From JADJOY01 sp016713535 [NCBI: Deltaproteobacteria bacterium] (GTDB taxonomy: Bacteria; JADJOY01): 24,176 nt of DNA. The DNA lies in the NCBI GenBank assembly GCA_016713535.1, contig JADJOY010000049.1, forward strand, positions 1 to 24,176, given 5' to 3'. Below, piece after piece: positions 1-8,878 of the stretch (its first letter is position 1; each line of letters starts with the position of its first letter). The notes under the pieces are model-generated. The model made no database searches. It saw nothing but the letters and a program-made list of their open reading frames with translations, and had not been told where the DNA came from. Made by a program: the position numbers and the translations under genes.

Positions 1-1009
1 GGCGCCAGCTTGACGCGCTCGACCGTTTCGAGGAGCTCGCGGCTCGCGTCCCCGACGCCCAGGAGAGTGCCGAAGCCCACTACCAGGCGGCACGGCTCCG
101 CCAGCGTCGCCTCGGCGACCTGACGGGCGCGCTGCTACACCTGCGCGCCCTCGAACAGCGCTTTCCCGACTCGCGCTGGGCGGCCGGGGTTCCGGATCGT
201 GTCGCGATCCTCGAAGCGGCGCTCGCGAGCGGGGCCACGTCGCTGGCCCGCTACGAAGCGATCATGCAGCGCCACACCCGCAGCGAGGCCAGCGAGACCG
301 ACACCGCGAATGCGCTCGCCGAGCTGCTGCGGGCCGATCCGGATTTCCCGCTCGCGCCCGGGCGCTGCTCTTCGTCGCGCGGGTCCAGCGCCACGCCGGC
401 GACCGCGCCGCCGCGGAGCGGCTATATCGCGAGGTGCGCGCGCGCTTCACCGAGCGAGTCGAGGCCTTCGAGGCGGGCAAGGCGATCGGCGACATGCGCT
501 TCGACCGCTCGGACTTCCGCGGCGCGATTGCGGCCTGGGGCTCGCTCTTTCCGGTCCAGAGCGCCGAGCAGGCGATCACCCTCGAGGGCCTGGTGGCGCG
601 CGCCGAGGGTCACCTCCGCCGCCAGGTCGTCGCCTCGGCTTGCGCGGCCTACCTCGGGCTCGCGCTCGTAGCCGCCGCGGTGCTCGTGCGGCGGCCACGC
701 GCCCTCGTGCGCGCCGCGCGCGCTTCGCTGCGCGAGGTCGGGGTGCTCGTCCCCCCGCTGGTGCTGCTCGTGTGGCTCGCCTATCCGAACACGATCGTCA
801 CCTACTTCCTGGCCTCGTTCACGATGGCCGTGGTGCCCGTGGTGATGCTCCACGTCGCGTGCATCGAATCCGGCCGGATCCGCCGGCGCACGGCTCCGCT
901 CTACGCAGCCGGCGTCAGCGCCGCGCTCGCCTCGGTCACCTACCTGCTGCTCTACGCGTTCGATCTCGCGTTCGTGCTGGAGCGACCGCTCCGGTGGGTC
1001 AGCGCGTGA
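1..1009 (+). CDS. TPR-like/coiled N-region plus four-helix membrane domain protein, 5' partial, frameshifted
   Basis: The gene enters from the left edge. Its first part reads in the frame whose codons start at position 3 and gives an amphipathic, Ala/Leu/Arg-rich sequence (RQLDALDRFEELAARVPDAQ, then QAARLRQRRLGDLTGALLHL) typical of TPR-type helical repeats. Near 355-365, in a CCCGGG run, sense moves to the frame starting at 2; one missing C or G would restore PLAPRALLFVARVQRHAGD. The second half continues to the TGA at 1007-1009. It carries about four hydrophobic segments (VVASACAAYLGLALVAAAVL, VGVLVPPLVLLVWLAY, VTYFLASFTMAVVPVVML and ASVTYLLLYAFDLAFVL), so the protein is probably anchored in the inner membrane with a soluble repeat region. 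No enzyme motif is visible and the function is unknown. The frame switch is inferred from amino-acid quality on both sides; a true break cannot be excluded. Confidence 0.6.
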
Positions 1010-1129
1010 GCGAGCTGCACCGGGCTTGCACGTAGGGGGTTAGGCTGCGCCTCCCCTGGCTGGCTTCGCGATCCCGGCCGCGACCTTCAAGCCGGTAGTG
1101 CGAGGTCCCGGACACCGAGGTCCGTCTCG

Positions 1130-2086
1130 ATGAAGCGCTCGATCCTGGCTGCGGCGCTGCTCGTCGCGCTCACCGCCGATGCTCGCGCGAGCAGCTCCGT
1201 GGGCGGGCCGGATCCTGCGGCCCGCCACCCATTCTTCGTGAAGCCGATCCGGATCGTCGCCCACCGTGGCGGCGTCGCGCTCGCCCCCGAGAACACCCTC
1301 GAAGCATTCCGCGCGGTCGTGGAACGCTGGCCGGACGCGGTGATCGAGAGCGACGTTCGACTCACGTCGGACGCCGTGCCGGTATTGCTGCACGACCCCA
1401 CCGTCGACCGGACCACCGACGGAACCGGCGAGGTGGCGCGGCTCTCCCTCGTCGCGCTCCAGGCCTACGACGCCGGTTACCGGTTCTCCCCCGACGGGGG
1501 GAGGACTTTCCCGAGCCGAGGCCACGGCGTGCGCGTCCCCACGCTGGAAGCCACGTTGCGTGCGCTGCCCGGGACCCGCTTCGAGATCGAGCTCAAGGAG
1601 GGCACCGACGCGGTGCCAGCGGTGGTCGGCGCGGTGCGGAACGCGAACGCGACGGAGCGGGTGCTGCTGGTCTCGCCGCGCGCCGAGGTGCTGGCGCGGA
1701 TCCGGGCGCTCGCACCGGCGATCGCCACCAACCTCGACGAAGCCAGCGCCCACGCGCTCGTCACGGCGCTGCGATCGGGCTCTCGTCCAGCCGCACCACC
1801 CGCGGGCCAGCTCCTGACCGCCGACCCGCGGCAGCTCGCTGACGCCGGGATCGGACGCGCCGACATCGCGGCGCTCGCGCGCGTCGGCGTGCCCGTCCAG
1901 GCGTTCACGATCGACGATGCCGGCGAGATGCGGCGCCTCCTCGATCTCGGCGTGACGAGCCTGGTCACTCAACCGCCCCGATCTCGTCGCCGACCTCGGC
2001 GACGCGACACCGCCAGCAGGCCCCGCGTCGCGGCCCGGGGAGCGACGTCCCGCCTTGCGCGCACCCCGTGGTCCTGGGCGACCTGA
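1130..2086 (+). CDS. Secreted glycerophosphodiester phosphodiesterase (GDPD family), 3' end frameshifted
   Basis: This enzyme family hydrolyses glycerophosphodiesters to glycerol-3-phosphate and an alcohol. Residues 1-20 form a signal peptide (MKRSILAAALLVALTADARA), so the enzyme should work in the periplasm. GDPD motifs follow in order: AHRGG with the catalytic HRG (45-47), PENTLEAF (53-60), ESDVRLTSDAVPVLLHDP (73-90) with the metal-binding Glu/Asp and the second catalytic His, then DRTTDGTG (93-100). The barrel continues through VQAFTIDDAGEMRRLLDLGV near the end. The expected final strand and helix (VT-D/H-RPDLVADLGD) appears only after a frame change near 1970-1975, where one extra base sits in the AACCGCCCC stretch. 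The last ~38 residues of the literal frame are therefore an Arg-rich artefact and the true stop is uncertain. The start ATG at 1130 is supported by the signal peptide; its ribosome site is weak (GAGG). A GDSL hydrolase gene follows directly and could share function in lipid or phosphodiester breakdown. Confidence 0.85.
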   Translation: MKRSILAAALLVALTADARASSSVGGPDPAARHPFFVKPIRIVAHRGGVALAPENTLEAFRAVVERWPDAVIESDVRLTSDAVPVLLHDPTVDRTTDGTGEVARLSLVALQAYDAGYRFSPDGGRTFPSRGHGVRVPTLEATLRALPGTRFEIELKEGTDAVPAVVGAVRNANATERVLLVSPRAEVLARIRALAPAIATNLDEASAHALVTALRSGSRPAAPPAGQLLTADPRQLADAGIGRADIAALARVGVPVQAFTIDDAGEMRRLLDLGVTSLVTQPPRSRRRPRRRDTASRPRVAARGATSRLARTPWSWAT

Positions 2087-2955
2087 TCGGCGATCCACCG
2101 CCTGGCACCTCAGCCTACGCGGCGCTGCTCGGCGAGGACCTGAAGCGGGTGTCACCCGGCGCTCGGGTGCTCCGAGCAGCACGCAGCGGCGCGCGCTCGC
2201 GCGACCTGCCGGGACAGGTCGCGGCTCTGCCCACCCTCCCTACCGGGGCCGGCGGCCGTGGTCATCACCATCGGCGGAAACGACCTCCGCGAAGCCACTC
2301 CCGCCGTCATCCTCGGAGCTGACCAGGAGCCACGCGCGGCGCTGGTTCGCAACGTGGGCGCGGCGCTCGACGAGCTCTTGCGCCCGGGTCGCTTCGCCCC
2401 CGGCACCGAGGTCCGCGTATTCCTGGCCACGATCTACGACTCGAGCGACGGACGCGGCGGCTTCCGCGAGCTCGGCTGTCCCATCCTGCTCGGCAAGCCG
2501 ACACCACACCGTTCTTCGCGCGCTGGAACGAAGACTTGCGCAAGGTCGCCGCCGCCCGCGGGGTGGAGGTGATCGATCTTCACCAGCTCTTCCGCGGCCA
2601 TGGTCTCGGCGCCGCGTCGCCGTGGTACCTGCGCGACTGCATCCACCCCAACGACACCGGGCACGCGGAGATCGCCCGCGCCTTCGGCTCCGCGATGGGT
2701 GTCACCTCAAGCAGTCCGGCCAGCGATGGCGGTGCCGCCGCGAGCGCGGCGCCGGTCCCACCGCCAGCGCCACCGACGGTCGCAACCGGCGGCGAGGGGA
2801 TCCACGAGGGCGCGTTCGAGGTCCGCCTCAAGAGCGGATCCGCGTTCAAGGTGCGCCGCTACGCGGATCGCGGCGACACCATCGAGGTCAAGCGCTCCGG
2901 GCTCGCCGTCACGATCCGGAAGTCCGAGATCGCCGCGATCACGGCGGTCGACTGA
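2068..2955 (+). CDS. SGNH/GDSL-type hydrolase with a small C-terminal beta domain, multiply frameshifted
   Basis: GDSL hydrolases are serine esterases/lipases with four conserved blocks. Block I may be VVLGDLIGD (from about 2068; the usual catalytic Ser of GDS is replaced by Leu or lies in damaged sequence). Block III is VVITIGGNDLREATP with the oxyanion Asn (from 2255). Block V is DCIHPNDTGHAEIARAF with the catalytic Asp and His (around 2635-2685). The three stretches lie in three frames: a break near 2230-2240 (CTCCCTACCGGGG) and another near 2495-2505. The final stretch (frame from 2536) contains an Ala/Pro linker, then about 50 residues (EVRLKSGSAFKVRRYADRG, then DTIEVKRSGLAVTIRKSEI) that look like a small SH3-like beta domain, ending at the TGA at 2953-2955. 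The true start is unknown; GTG 2068 is the first usable in-frame codon, but the preceding GDPD reading may run into this gene. Family assignment is good; exact boundaries are poor. Confidence 0.65.
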
Positions 2956-3034
2956 ACGCCGGTCGGCGCGACGCGCTCCTTTTCGATCGCGTGCTCGCGT
3001 AGCATCGAGCCCCGGGGAGACGAGGGGGGAAACG

Positions 3035-5171
3035 ATGCGCGTCACGCTCCGATCGTTGCCGCGGCGAGCAGCCGCCGTCACGCTGACTGTCGCGGCGCTC
3101 CTCGCCGGGTGCGGAGACTCCGGCTCGACCGGCGGCGGAGGCGAGCCCACGCTCTCCCCCGTCCCGGACGCCGAGGCTGCCGCCCGGGCATTCCGACTCT
3201 TCTACCGCGAGCGTGTCGAGCGCGCGACCCTCGCTTACAACCGCTTCGGACTGTTCGGCGACACCGTCGCCGCCACCACCATCGGCTCGCGGGCCATCGC
3301 TCGCGACGGCGACTCCTACGAGGTGATCCCGCGCGCCACCGACAACAACCTGATCGGTACCTCGGCGCTCGGCGCGTGGAACGCCTACCAGGTGTTCCGT
3401 TCGCGCGCCCTGGAGCTCACGCTGATCCGGATGCTCGACGGCATCGCGTTCGCCGAGGCGGTCACCGGGATCCCGGGGCTCACCGTCCGCGAGGTGATGC
3501 CGGGCTGGACGCGAGTGGTCGACGGCCGCGACGGCTCCGTGACCCGCGCCCGCGACGGCGCCCCGGTGCTCCACCCCGAGCCACCCGATCCCGCGCTCGA
3601 GGCCGAGATCGTCGCCACGTTCAGCGACGGCTTGCGCTTCACCTATCGCGAGGACCCGTCGGAGGTGTTCTTCCACTTCGAGCCTGCTGCCGGGATCGAG
3701 GACTACGCCAAGACGCTGAGCATCGACGAGCGCCCGCGCTTCCTTCGCGAGAGCGACTGCTGCTCGTCGCTGGTGCGCACGCCCGAGGGCTTCCCGTGGG
3801 CGGGTGCCTGGTGGGGGAACCACAACTCGCGCGACAACTTCCCGGACCTCTCGATCGGGATCGTCACCGCCCTCGAGGTGGTCGCGGATCCCACCGTCGG
3901 AGAGCAGCTGCGGCGCTCCGCCCAGCGTGTCGTCGAGGCCGGACGTCGCATCGGTGATCTCGTCCAGGCCAACGGCGGCAACCTCATGACCGTGGACGAG
4001 TACCACGACTACGGTGACCTCACGGTCGGTGGCGCACGCCGCCCACACGGCGATCCCGAGAACCAGGACCTGGGCTCGATGGCCGCGTGCCAGATGGCGT
4101 ACCTCGCCAAGGCGATCTCGAGCGACGGACTCGACCTGCCCTACCCCGCGCTGCCGCTGCCAGGCGAGATCGAGCAGCTGCTGCTCGGCGATCTCTTCGG
4201 CGTCGAGATCGATCTGCCGATCTACGACTGCCTGGATCTCGACCAGGCGTACTTCGGCGAGTCGTTCGACACGATCGGCCAGGGCGACCTGTTCGGCCTG
4301 ACCCTCTTCGAGCTGATCGGCGTGCTCGACCGGCTGAGCCCCGGCCTCGCCGAGACCATTCTCGGCAGCTTCCAGAACGACTACGACGACGTCGTCGAGG
4401 CGACTCAGGCCGTGTATGCGTACGCGCGGATCCTCGGGAGGGCGGACCTCGCGGACTCGGCGCGCGCCGCCCTGCTCTCCCAGACCAAGCTGCAGCGCAC
4501 CTTCGCGGACCTCCTCTACGCGCGCACCGACCCGGCGCGCGCCGCTAGCCAGCGCTACGACGCCGCGCTCTTCGAGGCCGGCGCCGGGATCGAGGGGGAG
4601 TCCACTCGCGCCGACCTCGGCGACCTCGCCGAGGCGGAGGCACGGATCGCGCAGGTCGAGAGCGAGCTCGCCATCCCCGACACCTCGCCCGCGCCGCTCG
4701 TCACCGACGAGGAGATCCTCACGCGCGTCGAGGCCAACCTCGCCGGCGAGAAGCTCGAGAGCGTCGTGAACCGCTATCGCGCCGCGTACGGCGCCACCCC
4801 CCCGATCCGTCGCACCGCCGACGGCTACGAGGCGCGCACCTCGGTCGATCCCACCTACCGGCCCGTCGAGGTGCCCCACCACCGCTTCCTGGCGGCACCC
4901 ACTTCCTGGAAGAGCACGGTGCGTCGCGTCCCCCGCGATCCTCGACTGCACCTGGGCCAAGCTCGGCTGCGCCGCCGCCGATCTCGACCGCAGCGGCGCG
5001 GTGGACGCCACCGACCGCTCGCTGCAGGCGAGCGGCGCGGCGAGCGCGGCGGGCCGCTCGTGTGGCCCACGCAACGACTGGTGCGGCCGCGCCGACGCCG
5101 ACCACACCGGTCACGTCGACGAGCTCGATGCGGCCTTCATCGCCGCCGCGGACGGCTGCCACTACCCGTGA
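3035..5171 (+). CDS. Large lipoprotein of unknown function with dockerin/EF-hand-like C-terminus, frameshifted
   Basis: ATG 3035 follows a strong ribosome site (GGGGGGA, 4 nt spacing). A lipoprotein signal ends in LAGC with the lipidated Cys at residue 26, then a Gly/Ser linker. The long body is acidic and mostly helical, with notable stretches SDCCSSLVRTPEGFPWAGAW, WWGNHNSRDNFPDLSIGI, MTVDEYHDYGDLTVGG and DLGSMAACQMAYLAKAI; Trp/His/Asp-rich loops between helices suggest an alpha/alpha-barrel-like fold, but I recognise no family. After about residue 615 (around 4880-4935) the literal frame turns Arg-rich. The sense frame resumes as GGTHFLEEHGASRPPA and then ILDCTWAKLGCAAADLDRSG, ending at the TGA at 5169-5171. 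This tail has two loops of the D-x-D-x-(S/T)-G-x-V-D-x-x-D type (DLDRSGAVDATD and DADHTGHVDELD), like dockerin type I calcium loops, plus several Cys. Likely an outer-membrane or surface lipoprotein. Confidence 0.7.
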
Positions 5172-5184
5172 GCGGGGGCGCCGC

Positions 5185-5919
5185 TCACCGTCGCGGCTCG
5201 ATCTGGCTCCGGTGCGACGCGGCCCCGTGAGGGCCCGTGACCGCCAACATCTCGCGCTCCGCATCCCAGGCGCTCGACCAGCTCCCGTCGGGATCGCTCG
5301 ACGTGACCGTCCACCCCCTCGGGGTAGCGCCGGCGGCGGCCAGCACCGAGCGAACGCGGCGCTGGAAGGCCCGCTCCCGAGCGACGATCGGTCGGAGCCC
5401 GCGGCATGGCGTGACCGACTCCCGCTCCCGGCAGCTCGCGCACGGCGAACGATCCGGCTTGCGGAGGCGGTAGAGCGCGAGGTTTCCCGCGAGGCCCACG
5501 ATCGTCGCGGCGGTCACGCCCACGCCGAGCGCCCCTCCCGCCCGCGCACCCGACGCCGCCCCGAACGCGAGCGCGCACGCGGGAAGCCCCCGTGTGAGCC
5601 ACTTCGCAGGGCGCACCCGATCCCGCAGCGCGAACGAGGCCGCGCCGGCGAGTCCGCCCGCGGCGGCAACGGTCAACGCCACCAGCGGAGTGACGCTTCT
5701 CCCCACCAGCGCGATCACCACACCCGCGACGGCCCCGGCCAGCGCCGTCGCGCAGCCACGGCAGACGCGCGTCCGTCGTCCGATACGGATCACCTCGCTC
5801 GCGTATTCGTCGCAGAGCGGGTGGTGCGCGAAGCGATGAAAGCGATGCGCCGCCCGGCTCAGCCGGTCGAGCTCACGCGCCGCTGCGCGGGGAGTCGCTG
5901 GGACCGGCGGCCTGCCCAC
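5185..5919 (-). CDS. Cys-motif integral membrane protein, unknown function
   Basis: 244 residues from a GTG start at 5919. The N-terminal segment (residues 27-56) carries FHRFAHHPLCDEY and RVCRGC, a His/Cys cluster (C36, C53, C56) that could bind a metal or be redox active. Hydrophobic segments follow at about 57-72, 77-97, 112-128 and 132-150 (for example ATALAGAVAGVVIALVG). The soluble C-terminal region has a second Cys group, SPCASCRERESVTPCRG (C160, C163, C172). The His/Cys motif before the first membrane helix vaguely recalls DUF2085-type membrane proteins, but I cannot confirm that. The gene starts 15 bases after the stop of the YbjQ-family gene and is probably co-transcribed with it. 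Its 3' end is 13 bases from the end of the convergent lipoprotein gene. Alternative start codons are possible because the ribosome site is weak. Confidence 0.7.
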   Translation of the reverse strand: MGRPPVPATPRAAARELDRLSRAAHRFHRFAHHPLCDEYASEVIRIGRRTRVCRGCATALAGAVAGVVIALVGRSVTPLVALTVAAAGGLAGAASFALRDRVRPAKWLTRGLPACALAFGAASGARAGGALGVGVTAATIVGLAGNLALYRLRKPDRSPCASCRERESVTPCRGLRPIVARERAFQRRVRSVLAAAGATPRGWTVTSSDPDGSWSSAWDAEREMLAVTGPHGAASHRSQIEPRR

Positions 5920-5934
5920 GGGGACGCGTCCGGA

Positions 5935-6285
5935 TCACGGCGCCGCGCGCAGCTTCACGGCCGTGCCGTAGGCGACGATCTCGTTGGTGTTCTGCATCAG
6001 CTCGCTGGAGTCGAAGCGCATCCCCAGCACCGCGTTCGCGCCCATCTCGATGGCGTGCTGCTCGAGGCGGCTCATCGCCTCGTTCCGCGAGTCGTTGGCG
6101 AGCGACGTGAGCGCCGAGATCTCACCACCGAAGAACTGCTGGCAGCCCGCGCAGGCGGTGCCCACCACGCTCCGCGACCGCACCGTGATCCCCCAGCACG
6201 GGCCGAGGACCTGCTCGACCGCGCTGCCGGGCGGGGCCTCGAACGTGGTGACGATGGTGATGCGATGAACTCGGGCGTTGCGCAT
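5935..6285 (-). CDS. YbjQ/UPF0145 family protein (heavy-metal-binding domain, DUF74)
   Basis: 116 residues, close to the usual ~105-110 of the UPF0145/YbjQ family. Family hallmarks are visible: the N-terminal strand ITIVTTFEAPPG, the segment VLGPCWGITVRSRSVV, the helix with NDSRNEAMSRLEQHAIEMGA, and the C-terminal block GANAVLGMRFDSSELM, NEIVAYGTAVKL. The family forms a pentameric ring in solved structures; its physiological role is unproven, despite the name heavy-metal-binding domain. An insertion with CAGC (ACAGCQQFFGG) lies in the region where the family often has an aromatic loop. ATG 6285 has GCGAGG upstream. It lies between a ThiF/MoeB-like gene and a Cys-rich membrane protein on the same strand, consistent with one operon. 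Confidence 0.88.
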   Translation of the reverse strand: MRNARVHRITIVTTFEAPPGSAVEQVLGPCWGITVRSRSVVGTACAGCQQFFGGEISALTSLANDSRNEAMSRLEQHAIEMGANAVLGMRFDSSELMQNTNEIVAYGTAVKLRAAP

Positions 6286-6332
6286 GCGTGGCCTCGCGGG
6301 TGGCGGCGTGCCGCGAAGCTAGCAGCGCGCCA

Positions 6333-6352
6333 CGGCGCGGCGCAACGCGCCG
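6333..6352 (-). terminator. GC-rich stem-loop between the ThiF/MoeB-like and YbjQ genes
   Basis: A perfect 7-bp stem (CGGCGCG / CGCGCCG) with a 6-base loop lies just after the stop of the ThiF/MoeB-like gene on the minus strand. No T run follows, so it could be a weak or Rho-assisted terminator, an RNA-stabilising hairpin, or chance in GC-rich DNA. Confidence 0.25.
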
Positions 6353-6362
6353 CCGGGGCCGC

Positions 6363-7099
6363 TCAGCGCCCGCAGGTGGGGCACTCGGGATCGCGCACCA
6401 CGTTCAGGGTGCGGAACTGCATCGTGGTGCCGTCCCAAAGCAGGAGCTTCCCGTCGAGGGTGGTCCCCTGCCCGGTGAGGAGCTTGAGGGTCTCGACGAC
6501 CTGCATGCAGCCGATCACACCGGGAGTCGCGCCGACGACCGGGAAGATCTCCTTGGGCGGCGCCTCGGCGATGAAGCAGTTGAGGCACGCCGTGTGCGGC
6601 GGACGGAACACCGCGAGCCGCCCTTCGAGCCCCCACACCGTGCCGTGGACGAGCGGGATGTCCTTGCGCATCGCGCAGCCGTTGAGGACGAAGCGCGTGG
6701 GGATGTTGTCCATGCAATCGACGATCACCTTCTTAGAGTCGCCGATGCGAGGTCTTCGACGTTGCTCGGCTCCTCGACGCGCGGTGATCGCCTTCCCCAC
6801 CTCGACGTCCGGGTCGAGGCGCGCGACGGTCTCTTTCCCCGAGATCGCCCTTGTTCTTGCCTGACGTCACCTGGCCGGGAGGATCCATGATTCAGGTTCG
6901 ACATCTCGGGCGCGTCAGTCGCAGAGCCGATCCTGGCCCACGCCCGCGACCGCGAGAGATAGAAGAACACCGGCGAGCCGAGACCACCGGCGCCTAGGAC
7001 GAAGACGGTGGGACCTTGAGGCGCTGCTGACCTCGACGCCCCAACCTCGAGGAGCATCTGCCGCTTGAAGGGCTCCTGTCTCTCCTCCGATAAAGACAT
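6363..7099 (-). CDS. ThiF/MoeB/HesA-type E1-like adenylyltransferase, heavily frameshifted
   Basis: Enzymes of this family adenylate the C-terminus of a small ubiquitin-like sulfur carrier (MoaD or ThiS). The gene starts MSLSEERQEPFKRQMLL at ATG 7099, a classic ThiF/MoeB N-terminus. The ATP-binding glycine loop VLGAGGLGSPVFFYL follows, then the EMSNLNH block. The C-terminal half reads cleanly from about 6745 to the stop at 6363: KKVIVDCMDNIPTRF, LVHGTVWGLEGRLAVF, TACLNCFIAEAPP, GATPGVIGCMQVVETLKLL and DPECPTCGR. The CLNC and CPTC pairs are the family zinc site, and GVIGC contains the Cys often conserved in ThiF/MoeB. Between about 6740 and 7065 the sense jumps frame repeatedly; for example GKETVARLDPDVEVGKAIT and VEEPSNVEDLA lie in different frames. 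As written no intact protein is made. ThiF, MoeB and sulfur-carrier E1 proteins cannot be separated from sequence alone. Confidence 0.8.
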
Positions 7100-7311
7100 C
7101 CGATCCCCGCCCCCAGCTCCGTGTGCTGTGCCGCCGCGGCTGGGCCGACGGCGGGGTGATGCACGCCGCGCGCCACGCTGGCGGAACACGCGAACCTCCG
7201 CCCCCGCGCTCGAAAGCTGCGAGCGACGCGCAACGCCGCTGGACGCGCGCCGTCACTCCATCGGAGCAGCGGCGAGCGCCGCGGCACCCGACGGTGACGC
7301 CCGGCGGCGGG
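7100..7311. other. Gap between two minus-strand genes; nothing convincing
   Basis: This 212-base stretch lies between the end of the NxxGxxAF gene and the start of the ThiF/MoeB-like gene, both on the minus strand. All frames give only Arg/Ala-rich low-quality translation. It presumably holds the promoter of the ThiF/MoeB-like operon; a G-rich stretch (GGGGGCGGGG on the minus strand) just upstream of ATG 7099 may serve as ribosome site. Given the frame damage next door, a small ubiquitin-like (MoaD/ThiS) gene hidden here by indels was considered, but I could not find one. Confidence 0.3.
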
Positions 7312-8866
7312 TCAGGCGCGCGCCGCGCGGCGCCGCACCATCAGCAGCGTGACGAACGCGAGCGCCGCCCACGGCGAACCGCCGCCGGCGACTCGGCTGC
7401 ACGATGGCGTCGTCGGGCCGTTCACCAGGAAGGCGCTCACGATGCCGGCGTCGGCGCCCGGCGTGAACGCCCCGAAGCTGGTCTTGCTACCGGCGTTGCG
7501 CGACGGCCACGCGTTCATCATGCCGAGGGTCCCACCCTGGGGTCCGGTCTCGCCCATCTTCGCGATCGCCTCGGTGGTGCCGTCGGCGTGGCTGACGAGG
7601 ATCAGCTCGGGGCCGTTGTCGCCGAGCGACGTCCACACCGCGACGTTGCCGGCGTTGTCGAGCGGCGTCATCGGCGCGCGAGGCCGCCAGCCCCAGCACC
7701 TGGCCTCCCGCGAGCGGATCGAAGAACGCGACGGCCTTGCGCATCGCCGCCTTGGTACCCACGAACCAGCCGCCCGAGAAACTGCCATCGTCGAGGAGCA
7801 CGTCGGCATAGAAGGCGAGCTGCCCGGCGTTGTTCATCACCGGGTAGAAGAAGTCGAAGTAATGGCCGCCGAGCGGCGTGGCGTCGGCACTGGTCGCGAC
7901 CCACTGCTTGGCCGCGCCGGTCGCCAGCACCAAGCCGCGCTCCACGGTCCCGGTCGAGGTCGCGAAGTACGCGAGCTGCCCCAGGTCGTTGAGCGCCGGC
8001 GCGCCCACCGGCATCTCGGTGCCGTCGACGAAGCCGAACCACTCCCGCCCCAGGTTCCCGAACAGCCCGCCGCCCGGGGCGAGCCCACCGACCGCCGCGG
8101 CGCGCGTCAGCGCACCAGCGGCCGCGGTGTAGACGTCCGCCGAATACGCGCCCGCCACCGTCTGGACGTAGAACGCGGCGGTTCCCGCGTTGTTGAGCGA
8201 CCCGTGGCTGAGCGCGTAGATCTTCTCGCCGCTCGGGAGGAGGTCACCGACCGCGGCGACCTTGGTGATCGCTGCGGTGGAGCGCGTCCACAGGAAGAGC
8301 CCACGGGGAGTGGAGCCGCCCTGGACGTCGGCCATGAACAGAACGTCGCCGCGCGCGTTCATGGCGGGCGCGTAGCACGTGCCACCGAAGAAGCCGCCGA
8401 ACGTCCCGCCCACCGGCGACGGATCGCCACATGTGCCGTGAGCGCCGCTGCCACCGCCCTGGCCACAGCCGACCGCGATCGCGGTCAGCGCACCGGCGGT
8501 GTCGGCGACGAAGATCCCCTGGTTGCGCTCGACGCCGTCCACCCACGAGAAGAACGCGACCCTCCCGGTGTTGTCGATGGTCGCCGGATCGGCCCACGGG
8601 AAGGCGCCGAGAGAGCCGCCGCCGGCGAGCGCCTCGCCGTACCAGGCGCGCGCCGGGGTCACGGCGGTCGCGGCCGAGGCCTCGAGGGTGGCCGTCGCCG
8701 GTGGCGCGACGTAGCGCGAAACCGCGATCGACGACGGCGTCCCACCGCCGGCCGTTCGCAGGAGGTCGTCGCGCACCTTGACGAAGGGGGGTGCGGCGAA
8801 GCTCGGCGCGGCCGGGCCAGCGACGCACACGGAGGCCAGGAGCACGGCGGCGAGAGAACGTTGCAC
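7312..8866 (-). CDS. Exported NxxGxxAF-repeat protein with C-terminal membrane anchor, one frameshift
   Basis: The GTG start at 8866 is chosen because AGGAGG sits 6 bases upstream and the product then begins with a clear signal peptide (MQRSLAAVLLASVCVAGPAA ending near SFAAPP). The mature protein contains regularly spaced N-x-x-G-x-x-(A/L)-(F/Y) units: DNTGRVAFFS, NARGDVLFMA, NNAGTAAFYV, NDLGQLAYFA, NNAGQLAFYA and DNAGNVAVWT. This is the signature of the NxxGxxAF tandem-repeat surface proteins, which are predicted beta-propeller-like and carry varied sorting anchors. The C-terminus has a Cys and Gly-rich spacer, a hydrophobic helix and an Arg cluster (GGGSPWAALAFVTLLMVRRR), like PEP-CTERM/MYXO-CTERM-type sorting tails. 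One frame break lies near 7677 in a GCGCGC run; the sixth repeat and the anchor are read only after it. Last gene of a three-gene minus-strand cluster with two VWA proteins. Ligand unknown. Confidence 0.82.
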
Positions 8867-8872
8867 GGAGCG

Positions 8873-8878
8873 CCTCCT
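8873..8878 (-). promoter_or_regulatory. Shine-Dalgarno AGGAGG for the GTG start at 8866
   Basis: A perfect AGGAGG on the minus strand, 6 bases before GTG 8866. It decides the start of the NxxGxxAF protein in favour of this GTG over an upstream ATG at 9043, which would add about 59 low-quality residues before the signal peptide. Confidence 0.75.

Noticed and set aside
7100-7311. Hidden MoaD/ThiS-like gene upstream of the E1-like gene
   Set aside because: No frame gives a ubiquitin-like sequence or the C-terminal Gly-Gly.
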